From: Methylobacterium sp. C25
GTDB taxonomy: Bacteria; Pseudomonadota; Alphaproteobacteria; Rhizobiales; Beijerinckiaceae
DNA: 64,000 nt
NCBI RefSeq assembly: GCF_021352225.1
Contig: NZ_JAAUVI010000014.1
Span: 1 to 64,000, forward strand
Direction of reading: 5' to 3'
A program made the translations under genes and the position numbers. Position 1 is the stretch's first letter. Every line of letters begins with the position of its first letter. The notes beneath the pieces were generated by a model. The model made no database searches. It saw only the letters and a program-made list of their open reading frames with translations, and was not told where the DNA came from. Of this stretch, positions 32,484-40,184 are shown piece after piece.

Positions 32484-34142
32484 CTAGTCGGACGTCAACT
32501 GCGTTTCGTTCGCTGAGAGCTTGATCCAGGGCAATCGCGCAATCGCATCTGCACGCGGTTTTTGAAGCACTGACCCATAGCGTCCGCCGACATTTCGAGG
32601 CGCCCAGCCGCATATTGCATCGATGACCATCTCAGGGACGCCTGCTTCGATTGCGACGGATCGAAAGCGATGCCGCCAACCATGGTTCGGGCTGACACCT
32701 GGATCGCTGACCTGCTTCCGTGCAAATTCTCCCAGTCGGTTCTTCACGCCCTGCAGTGGCCCGGCAACGCCTCCCTTAGCGTCTGGCACGAGAAAGAACC
32801 GCTCGTCCGAACTGTTCTCCACAAACGCCGCGAAGCCCAAATCGATCAGCTGCGGATGAAGCGGCACCTCACGTGCTTGTTTCGTCTTCACGGTGCCGGC
32901 TTCGGGCGTGATCGTTAGGACCCAGGTGTCTCCCGGATGCCCTTCAATCTTCACCTTGCGCAGGTCCTGACGTCGCATCTGGACGATCTCGCCCACTCGT
33001 GCGCCGGTAAAGGCCAACAGCCACGGGACCCAACGCTTAGCTGCGTAAGTTTGAGCTAGCTCTGTGCCCCGCGGATGATCAAGGGCCGCCCGCAGGATCG
33101 CTGTCGCTTCCTCCGTCGTGAAGGAGGGGTCGCGCATGCGCACCCGGGCGCCAGACTGTACCGTCACGCCCAAGGCGGGGTTCTCAGACAGCAGCCGATT
33201 TGCCACCGCCCAGCCGAATACTGACTTGAGCCCTGCCAAGTCGCTATTCTTTACCGTGCGCGACGAGATCGGTTTGCCGCTGCGGCCTGTGCTCGCCAGC
33301 CGGTGATCCTTAAACGCGATCACGTCCTCGAAGGTCACTTGCGTCGCGTTGTCGTGCTTTAGGAAGGCGCCAAGGTTCCGCATCGTGTTCGTATAAGACT
33401 CGCGAGTGGACGGTGACTTGCCGGCCTTCTCCGCCTCCAACCACCATTTCTCGACTAGACCGCTAAGCGTCACGCGTGCCGCGGTGTCTACCACCTTACC
33501 CGTTTTAGATTCTGATGCTGATTGCAATGGCTTATGGGCACTTGATCGCGCAGGAAGAGCGGAGATCGGCGGCGGTGGATCGGCAAGTAGCTCACCCTTG
33601 GCCATCCGTTGCAGAGTCAAGCTCGCACGTTGAACCGCCGCCCCAATCGCCTTCGCAACTTTGCGGTGGCCGTCGGGATCCGTGCGCAAGCCACGAGCAA
33701 GCAGCTCCTCGTCCGCGGCTGCGCTGCACCACTGTTCCAGCTGCAGCAACCGCGCAAAGGCGGGTTCCGCGGCAGTGAGGTTTTCGACCGGCGACAAGGA
33801 TTGATCCCATGCGCGTCTGGTGAAGACACGGGCTCCGACATCAACCGGCCAGAAGGTCTGAGCGCTTGGTTCGTCCCTGTACCGGCTTAGCCACCGGTCA
33901 TGCAAAGCACCCGCGATTTCGTGCGCTTCGCGCTCGGTCAGGCTCAATGGTCCGTTCCGCAGCGTTTCCCATTGCGCTTCGAGCTTGGACAACTCCACGA
34001 CGTAGCGTCGTTTGGCTTCGGCCTGGTCCTTCGTTCCCAGGCTTAGGGTGACCTCTTTGCGGCCGACGACGGCCACTAAGTCGGCAGGAACTCGCTTTCG
34101 CAGCCAGTAGGTTCGGGTGCGAGGATGCAACTGTGGTCGAGA
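32484..34142 (-). CDS. Tyrosine recombinase (island integrase)
   Basis: About 552 residues from ATG 34142. The N-terminal DUF6538-type segment reads HPRTRTYWLRKRVPADL. The core-binding domain is at about 230-330. The catalytic domain has the Arg in TGARVGEIVQMRR, a Lys in a WVLTITPEAGTVKTKQAREVPL strand, HGWRHRF (HxxR), a Trp in CGWAPRNVG and the nucleophile Tyr in GGRYGSVLQ. All catalytic residues are present, so it is probably active. It lies 100 bases from the 3' end of tRNA-Phe, the usual integration target. Confidence 0.92.
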   Translation of the reverse strand, partial: SRPQLHPRTRTYWLRKRVPADLVAVVGRKEVTLSLGTKDQAEAKRRYVVELSKLEAQWETLRNGPLSLTEREAHEIAGALHDRWLSRYRDEPSAQTFWPVDVGARVFTRRAWDQSLSPVENLTAAEPAFARLLQLEQWCSAAADEELLARGLRTDPDGHRKVAKAIGAAVQRASLTLQRMAKGELLADPPPPISALPARSSAHKPLQSASESKTGKVVDTAARVTLSGLVEKWWLEAEKAGKSPSTRESYTNTMRNLGAFLKHDNATQVTFEDVIAFKDHRLASTGRSGKPISSRTVKNSDLAGLKSVFGWAVANRLLSENPALGVTVQSGARVRMRDPSFTTEEATAILRAALDHPRGTELAQTYAAKRWVPWLLAFTGARVGEIVQMRRQDLRKVKIEGHPGDTWVLTITPEAGTVKTKQAREVPLHPQLIDLGFAAFVENSSDERFFLVPDAKGGVAGPLQGVKNRLGEFARKQVSDPGVSPNHGWRHRFRSVAIEAGVPEMVIDAICGWAPRNVGGRYGSVLQKPRADAIARLPWIKLSANETQLTSD

Positions 34143-34244
34143 CATCGACAGAACCATGTGTGTAGCACCGCTGTGTAGCACGCGGGCTCGCTAACTTCAT
34201 GATCTGCCAGTACTTCTTCGCGCATCAACCACTTAGAGGGTTGA

Positions 34245-34320
34245 TGGTGCCCAGGGACGGAATCGAACCGCCGACACTGCGATTTTCAGTCGCATGCTCT
34301 ACCAACTGAGCTACCTGGGC
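34245..34320 (-). tRNA. tRNA-Phe (GAA)
   Basis: A 76-base cloverleaf on the minus strand, including CCA. Acceptor GCCCAGG pairs with CCTGGGC. The D arm is GCTC/GAGC, and the anticodon stem TGCGA/TCGCA has loop CTGAAAA (anticodon GAA at 34287-34285). The T arm is GGCGG-TTCGATT-CCGTC with a closing G-C mismatch or wobble. The 3' end faces the integrase, marking the island junction. Confidence 0.95.
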
Positions 34321-34402
34321 GAGCGGCGGAGTGCTGAGCGCCCCACGGCTGGAGCGGCGGTATAGTCAAGCGCTTGGGCGGTGTCTAGCGCCCTCTGACG
34401 GC

Positions 34403-34606
34403 TCAATGCGAACCGCCCTCGTCTTGCCCTTCGTCGCCATCGGCATCAGGGCCGGGAATGGTGTAGCGCTCGCCGAGCCAGCGGCCGAGATCGACATCGG
34501 CGCACCGCTGCGAGCAGAACGGGGCGAAGGCCTCGGCAGCGGGCTTTCGACAAATCGGGCACGGCGCGAGGGGGGACTCGCGCTTGGGAACAGGTGGTTG
34601 TGCCAT
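34403..34606 (-). CDS. yacG: YacG, DNA gyrase inhibitor / zinc protein
   Basis: A 67-residue protein with a Cys4 zinc motif: C16-x2-C19 (APCPICRKP) and C31-x3-C35 (FCSQRCADVDLG), followed by the conserved WLGERYTIP. The YacG family binds zinc and in E. coli inhibits DNA gyrase. It overlaps the maf stop by one base (TGATG), a conserved alphaproteobacterial pairing. Confidence 0.9.
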   Translation of the reverse strand: MAQPPVPKRESPLAPCPICRKPAAEAFAPFCSQRCADVDLGRWLGERYTIPGPDADGDEGQDEGGSH

Positions 34607-35301
34607 CAGGCCGGCGCGCCCCAGCCATGGCGGACCGGGAAGCCCTCGCCTTCCAGCAGGCTCATTGTCTCATAGAGGGGCAGGCCGATCACGGCGCTCT
34701 GGGAGCCGACGAGCTTGATCACGAAGGCTCCGGCAAGCCCCTGGATCGCGTAGCCGCCCGCCTTGCCGCGCCATTCGCCCGAGCCGAGATAGCTCTCGAT
34801 CTCGCGCGAAGAGAGCCGCTTGAAGCGCACGCGCGCTTCGACGAGGCGCTCTCGTTGGCGGCCCTTCGGCGAGAGAATGCAGACGGCGGTGTAGACGCGG
34901 TGCGGGCGGCCGGAGAGCAGACGCAGACAGTCGGCGGCCTCGTCGAGCCGCTCGGCTTTGGGTAGCACGCGCCGCCCCACCGCGACCACCGTGTCGGCGG
35001 AGACGAGGTAGGCGTTGTGCAGCATGTCATTGCGCCGCGCCGCCTCGCGGGCGACCTCGAGCTTGGCCCGGGCGAGCCGGCGAGCGAGTTCGCGTGGCGA
35101 TTCCGACTTGCGCGGCGTCTCGTCGATATCCGCGGGCAGCAGCGCATCCGGCTCGATGCCAATCTGTTGCAACAGGGCGAGCCGCCGGGGAGAGGCTGAA
35201 GCCAATACAAGCTTCGGCGCCGCGGCCGGATCCGGCTTCGCGGAAGCCTGGGCTGCAGCAACGGCTGGCTCGGTGGCGGTCTGCGTCGTCACGGCGCTCA
35301 T
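34606..35301 (-). CDS. maf: Maf-like nucleoside triphosphate pyrophosphatase
   Basis: A 231-residue protein from ATG 35301, with an N-terminal alanine-rich extension of about 28 residues before the Maf motif LVLASASPRRLALLQQIG. Further family motifs are SADTVVAVGRRVLPKA and QGLAGAFVIKLVGSQSAVIGLPLYET. Maf proteins hydrolyse non-canonical or modified nucleotides such as dTTP/UTP analogues. It is a core gene next to yacG and tRNA genes. The 188 bases upstream to the tRNA-Gly hold no other gene. Confidence 0.92.
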   Translation of the reverse strand: MSAVTTQTATEPAVAAAQASAKPDPAAAPKLVLASASPRRLALLQQIGIEPDALLPADIDETPRKSESPRELARRLARAKLEVAREAARRNDMLHNAYLVSADTVVAVGRRVLPKAERLDEAADCLRLLSGRPHRVYTAVCILSPKGRQRERLVEARVRFKRLSSREIESYLGSGEWRGKAGGYAIQGLAGAFVIKLVGSQSAVIGLPLYETMSLLEGEGFPVRHGWGAPA

Positions 35302-35490
35302 TCGGGCTTCGTAGGGAAGAAAAACGCCCTTGCTGCGCGGTGCAGAGGCGGCGCGGACGCTAGCCGAAACGGTCCGCCAAGGGAACGCTGCGGCCCGCTC
35401 CCGATCCGTGGACAATCAGAACGGCTCTGCTATGGTCCGCCGCCTGCACCAATGGGATGCAGCCGGCCTTCGTTCACACGCGAAGCCACC

Positions 35491-35565
35491 GCGGGCGTAG
35501 TTCAGTGGTAGAACGTCAGCTTCCCAAGCTGAATGTCGTCGGTTCGATCCCGATCGCCCGCTCCA
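35491..35565 (+). tRNA. tRNA-Gly (CCC)
   Basis: A 75-base cloverleaf including CCA. Acceptor GCGGGCG/CGCCCGC, D stem GTTC/GAAC, anticodon stem TCAGC/GCTGA with loop TTCCCAA (anticodon CCC at 35523-35525), T stem GTCGG/CCGAT. An integrase-derived reading frame on the other strand ends 2 bases beyond the CCA. Confidence 0.95.
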
Positions 35566-35566
35566 C

Positions 35567-37291
35567 CTAAGCCTTTAACATCGTTGATTTTTTTGAGTGC
35601 GCATTGCGGTCTAGGTGTTCCCCATGTTCCCCATGGTGTTCCCCATCCGCTTCCTGTTTCGTTCCGGTTTCGATCTTTGCGGCCCGATGCGCGATCCGAA
35701 GTTCGGCGACGTGACGTGATTTCCCGAGCGCACCTCGCGAGTAGCGTTGGGTCGTCGCCGTCTGAGAATGAGCTGCGGCGGACCGGATGTGATCGAGGTC
35801 GGCGCCGGCATCCTCGGCTTCAGTGATGGCGCCGGCTCTGGCGTCCATGTTCCAGACGTTATCCGGCACGCCGGCTGCCCGGGCCACAACACGCCATTCA
35901 CGCCCGTAGGCTGACTCGGCGTAGGGGCGTCCGGCGTCGCGGGCGTTGACCGCGATGTTCACCAGCGCGGTCTCAAACTGGCTCTGGTCGGCCCGGACGT
36001 AGCAGGGGACCGAAGGCACCTTCGTCGCGATCCGGATGCGGGCGCCGGTGACGGTGTCGAGCATGTCCGCGATGGCGCGGAGGCGCTCGCCGACGTCGAA
36101 GACCTGGGGGTTGAGCGATTGCCGGCGGGCGAAGGCGAGGAGTTGGCCGGTCAGCTTCGCGGCCCGGTCGACCGTATCCGAGACCGCGTCCATGTACCGT
36201 CGGCGACGGTCCTCCGGCAGATCGGGCCGGCGCAAGAAATCGACCGACGAGCGGATGATGGTGAGCAGGTTGTTGAAGTCGTGGGCGACGCCCCCGGTCA
36301 ATTGCCCGACCGCCTCCAGCTTCTGGGACTGCCGCAGCGCGTCCTCGGCCTCGATCAGCTCGCGGGTGCGGCGTTCGACCTGATCCTCCAGCGTGGCGTT
36401 GAGCAGGGCAAGCTCCTCGCCCTGGAGCTTGCGGTCGTGGATGTCCTCCACGATGCCGTACCATTGGATGACGTTGCCGTGTTCGTCCCGGCGAGGATAG
36501 GCGCGTGCCCGCATCCAGCGGTGCTCGCCCGCGGCTGCATCGAAGATGCGGTAGTCCACGTCGACCGGCTCGCCGGCACCTAGGCTCGCGGCGAAGGCCT
36601 CCATGGTGTGGGGGACGTCGTCCGGGTGCAGGGCCTTCGCCCAGCCCGCGCCGAGGGGCTCGCCCGGGGCCTGCCCGGTGAGCTCCAGCCAGCGCTTCGA
36701 ATACGAGGTGATGTTGCCGGCCGGATCGCAGGTCCAGGGAACCTGCGGGTTCAGCTCGACGGTGTGGCGGTAGTGGTCCTCGCTCTCGCGCAGGCGGCGT
36801 GCGGTCTCCTCCAACGCCTCGCCGGCCTCATGCTCGGACGTTTGGTCGCGCAGCACCTTCACGTAGCCGATGTGCGCACCGTCGTCGTCGCGCAGCGGCA
36901 TCATCTCTCCCGAGGCCCAGAAGCGGGAGTTGTCCTTGCGCAGGTGCCAGCGCTCGTCGTCGGCGCGGCCGTGCTCCAGGGACAGCCGCATCTCCGTCCC
37001 GGCGCGATCTGACGCCTTGTCTTCGGGTGTGAAGATCCGCGATAGGTCGCACCCGCACATCTCCTCAGCTGACCAGCCCAGGATTCGTTCGGCCCCGATA
37101 TTCCACTCGGTGACCGAACCGTCGCGGTCCGTGAGGATGATGCCGAAGCTCGTCGTGCTGTCGAGAACCGCCCTCTGGCGTCGACCGAGCCCGGGCTCGA
37201 ACGCCAGGGTGTGAAGGCGCTTCACCTCAGCCTCAAGCTCCTCGCGCGATAGATGGCTCGTGTCAGGGGGCTTCAAGGCGTGCACCGGCAT
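35567..37291 (-). pseudogene. Chimeric ORF: PAS histidine kinase truncated and fused to tyrosine-recombinase C-terminus
   Basis: A 574-codon open frame from ATG 37291. Residues 1-453 are a PAS-PAS-HisKA kinase: PAS with NIGAERILGWSAEEMCG, a second PAS with WRWL-like SKRWLELTG, H-box GVAHDFNNLL. The ATPase domain stops after VNIAVNARDA, just past the start of the N box, so ATP binding is lost. Residues 454-574 (35567-35932) match the end of a tyrosine recombinase (GREWRVVARAAGVPDNVWNMD, TATTQRYSRG with the Tyr). The frame is open but neither activity can be complete. The kinase body closely resembles the hybrid kinase at 40181-42130. Confidence 0.8.
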
Positions 37292-37520
37292 AGGGCGACG
37301 AGATTGGCTCCTAAGAACATTCACGACCAAGCGCGGTGACCCTCGCCCGGGTTCCATCAGATCACGCGATGGCTCGCCTCGGCGGTGGCGATGAGCGGGT
37401 CGGCGCGATGCGGGCTAAGGGCCAGGGACAACTGCCTATTCTTAGACCGGCGCGTAGCAATGCCGCCTTTCGAAACCGAGTCGGGCGGGCTAAACGCTCA
37501 AGCAAAGACAAGGATAAGCT

Positions 37521-38396
37521 ATGAGCATGGATGGCGCCGAGGTCCTCAGCCGGACCGTCACGCAGGACGAGGCCGCGATCCTCGAAGCTTGGCTCGCATC
37601 GCTGCGAGAGGGCGCTTCTTTGCAAAGCGGCCGCATTCGCGAAGCCGAGCTTCAGACGCAGGCCAAGACCGTCTTCGGTCAGCTCCGGGAAGCTCTGGAA
37701 GGCGGCCTCGACGCCGACGGCGGAAGTTTCGCTCCGCTCAGAGAGACACTCGGTGAGATCTCGCGCTCGCGGGCGATCCAGGGTTTCACCCCGACCGATA
37801 CGGCCAACTTCATCTTCGCGCTCAAGGAGCCGATCTTCGAGTCTCTCCGTCGGACGGCCGGATCCGACGCTTCCGACTTGGCAGCCGGGATCGTTGCCGT
37901 GGGCAAGATGCTGGACCGGCTCGGGCTCCATACCATGGAGGTGTTCCTTGCCAGCCGCGAGGAGGTTATCGGGCGCCAGGGTCAAGAGATCGCCGAGCTT
38001 TCCACTCCCGTCGTCCGGCTCTGGGACGGCATCCTCGCGCTGCCGCTGATCGGAACCCTCGACAGCGCCCGCACCGGCGTCGTGATGGAGAACCTGCTCC
38101 AGGCCATCGTCGACGAGGAGGCGGAGATCGCCATCATCGACATCACCGGCGTGCCGACCGTCGACACCCTGGTGGCCCAGCATCTCCTCAAGACCGTCGC
38201 CGCGGCCCGCCTGATGGGCGCCGATTGCATCGTCTCCGGCATCCGCCCGCAGATCGCCCAGACCATGGTTCATCTCGGCGTCGAGTTGAACGTCGTCTCG
38301 AAGGCGACGCTGGCCGACGCCTTCGCCGTCGCCCTCAAGCAGACCGGCCGCAAGGTCGTGCGCCAGCAAGCGGCTCCGACCGTCGAGCGGCGTTGA
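37521..38396 (+). CDS. rsbR: RsbR-like stressosome sensor/scaffold protein
   Basis: A 291-residue protein. An N-terminal helical sensor-like domain (about 1-160, with FGQLREALEGGL and FIFALKEPIFESLRR) precedes a STAS domain (about 165-280; IIDITGVPTVDTLVAQHLLK). The threonines in GVPTVDT are in the region phosphorylated by RsbT in Bacillus RsbR. It starts the Rsb operon, 4 bases before rsbS. It should co-assemble with RsbS in a stressosome that sequesters RsbT. Confidence 0.9.
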   Translation: MSMDGAEVLSRTVTQDEAAILEAWLASLREGASLQSGRIREAELQTQAKTVFGQLREALEGGLDADGGSFAPLRETLGEISRSRAIQGFTPTDTANFIFALKEPIFESLRRTAGSDASDLAAGIVAVGKMLDRLGLHTMEVFLASREEVIGRQGQEIAELSTPVVRLWDGILALPLIGTLDSARTGVVMENLLQAIVDEEAEIAIIDITGVPTVDTLVAQHLLKTVAAARLMGADCIVSGIRPQIAQTMVHLGVELNVVSKATLADAFAVALKQTGRKVVRQQAAPTVERR

Positions 38397-38400
38397 GCCG

Positions 38401-38802
38401 ATGGACCGCATCCCGATCCTCAAGCTTGGTGGCGCGCTGATCGTCACCATCCAGGTCGACATGCACGACCGCCTCGCCCTGGCCCTCGAAGAGGACCTGA
38501 CGGCAATGATCGCGCGGACTGGAGCGCGCGGCGTCTTGATCGAGATTTCCGCGTTGGAAATCGTCGATTCCTTCATAGGGCGCATGCTGGTGAGCATCGC
38601 CGCGGTGTCACGGGTGCTCGACGCCGAGACGGTCGTCGTCGGAATGCGCCCGGCGGTCGCCATCACACTGGTCGAACTCGGCCTGGAACTCACCGGGATC
38701 AAGACCGCCCTCAACGTCGAGCGTGGCATGTCCCTGATCCAGGCACGGCTGTTGGAAGACGACGAGGGTCACGGGAGCCACCGTGACGATTTCGAAGACT
38801 GA
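38401..38802 (+). CDS. rsbS: RsbS-like STAS protein
   Basis: A 133-residue single STAS domain protein. The phosphorylatable serine is in LEIVDSFIGRML (S57), matching RsbS of stressosomes, and the fold is normal. It overlaps rsbT by 20 bases. Its phosphorylation by RsbT would release RsbT to act on its downstream target. Confidence 0.92.
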   Translation: MDRIPILKLGGALIVTIQVDMHDRLALALEEDLTAMIARTGARGVLIEISALEIVDSFIGRMLVSIAAVSRVLDAETVVVGMRPAVAITLVELGLELTGIKTALNVERGMSLIQARLLEDDEGHGSHRDDFED

Positions 38803-39187
38803 GACCCTCCCGGTCCGGTCCGGCGACGACGTCGTCCGCGTCAGGCAGCGGGTGCGCGCGCTCGCCATCGAGATCGGTCTCGGGCTCGTCGACCAGACCA
38901 AGATCGTCACCGCGGCGAGCGAACTCGCGCGCAACACGCTCGATTACGGCAAGGGCGGCGACGTCCGCGCCGAGATTGTCCAGGCCGGCCTGCGCAAGGG
39001 CCTTCGACTGACCTTCGAGGACCAGGGACCGGGCATCGCCGACATCGATCAGGCGATGACGGACCGCTTCACCACAGGAGGCGGGATGGGGCTCGGTCTA
39101 GGGGGAGCAAAGCGCCTCTCATCGGAGTTCCACATAGAGTCTACGCCCGGGACAGGCACGCGCGTGACCATCGCGCGCTGGAAGTAA
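38783..39187 (+). CDS. rsbT: RsbT-like serine/threonine kinase (GHKL)
   Basis: A 134-residue GHKL ATPase starting at GTG 38783. N box ASELARNTLDYG, G1 box DQGPGIADID, G2 box GGGMGLGLGGAKRLS. This is the switch kinase of the stressosome. In Bacillus it activates RsbU; here the neighbouring candidates are the RsbX-like phosphatase and the hybrid kinase, each of which carries a related ATPase domain. Confidence 0.93.
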   Translation: MTISKTETLPVRSGDDVVRVRQRVRALAIEIGLGLVDQTKIVTAASELARNTLDYGKGGDVRAEIVQAGLRKGLRLTFEDQGPGIADIDQAMTDRFTTGGGMGLGLGGAKRLSSEFHIESTPGTGTRVTIARWK

Positions 39188-39188
39188 G

Positions 39189-40184
39189 ATGGACCGGGTC
39201 ACCGTCACCGAGGCGAGCCAAGTAGCCGAGGCACGGCGGTATGCCGTTGCCGGAGCACATTCCATCGGCTTCGACGAGACCGCCTCCGGACGTGTCGCCA
39301 TCGTCGCGACCGAACTGGCCACCAACATCGTCAAGTACGGCGTTCCCGGCGAGGTCCTTATCGGCATCTACGAGGACGACACGGGAACGGGCCTGGAGAT
39401 CCTCGCCCTCGACAAGGGGGAAGGGTTTTCCGATCTCGGCTCGGCCCTTCGCGACGGACACTCCACCGGCGGCAGCCCCGGATCGGGGCTCGGCGCGGTA
39501 CGGCGCCTCTCGGACGCCTTCGACATCGTCTCGCGTCCCGGTTCGGGCACGGCGGTCATGGCGCGGCTGTCACGCAACCGACCTGCCGTTTCGGATGCCG
39601 CACCTCGCTTTGGCGCGGCGACGGTTCCGCTGAAGGGCGAGACCGCCAATGGTGATGCCTACGCCATCCGCGAGCGTGCCGACGGCTGGACCGTCATCGT
39701 CTCGGATGGGCTTGGCCATGGCCCAGACGCAGCCAGGGCGTCCGAGGAGGCCCTGCGGGTCTTCCGCAAACATCAGGACAAGCCACCGGCTGCGATCCTG
39801 TCCGCCATTCACGCGGGCTTGTCCCACACGCGCGGCGGTGCCGTGTCCGTCGCGCGCTACGAAATGGAAACAGGAATCCTCGCCTTCGCGGGCATCGGTA
39901 ACGTCGTGGGTGCGGTCGCCTCCGGTTCGGTGATCAAGCGCACCGTCAGCCTCGCCGGCACGGCCGGACACGCGGTCAGGCGCATCCAGGAATTCGCGTA
40001 TCCGATGCAGCCGCAGGATCTGTTCGTGCTCTGCTCGGACGGCATCGCCACCAGCTGGCATATCGACGGGTATCCCGGCCTGACTGCAGCCCATCCGACA
40101 CTGGTATCCGGTGTGATCTACCGGGACTTCGCGCGTGCCCGCGACGACGCCACCGTCCTCGTTGTCCGCGGAGACGCGGCATGA
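39189..40184 (+). CDS. GHKL ATPase - SpoIIE/RsbX-type phosphatase fusion
   Basis: A 331-residue protein. Residues 1-130 are an RsbT/RsbW-like ATPase domain (ATELATNIVKYG, DKGEGFSDL, GSPGSGLGAVRRL). Residues 140-330 are a PP2C-like SpoIIE/RsbX phosphatase (GETANGDAYAI, VSDGLGHGPDAARAS, LCSDGIATSWHI). RsbX-like enzymes dephosphorylate RsbR and RsbS and reset the stressosome. The ATPase fusion is common in such proteobacterial modules. It overlaps the hybrid kinase start (ATGA). Confidence 0.9.
   Translation: MDRVTVTEASQVAEARRYAVAGAHSIGFDETASGRVAIVATELATNIVKYGVPGEVLIGIYEDDTGTGLEILALDKGEGFSDLGSALRDGHSTGGSPGSGLGAVRRLSDAFDIVSRPGSGTAVMARLSRNRPAVSDAAPRFGAATVPLKGETANGDAYAIRERADGWTVIVSDGLGHGPDAARASEEALRVFRKHQDKPPAAILSAIHAGLSHTRGGAVSVARYEMETGILAFAGIGNVVGAVASGSVIKRTVSLAGTAGHAVRRIQEFAYPMQPQDLFVLCSDGIATSWHIDGYPGLTAAHPTLVSGVIYRDFARARDDATVLVVRGDAA

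Noticed and set aside
37362..38729. 455-codon minus-strand frame opposite rsbR/rsbS
   Set aside because: Antisense to clear STAS-domain genes and without recognisable protein features.
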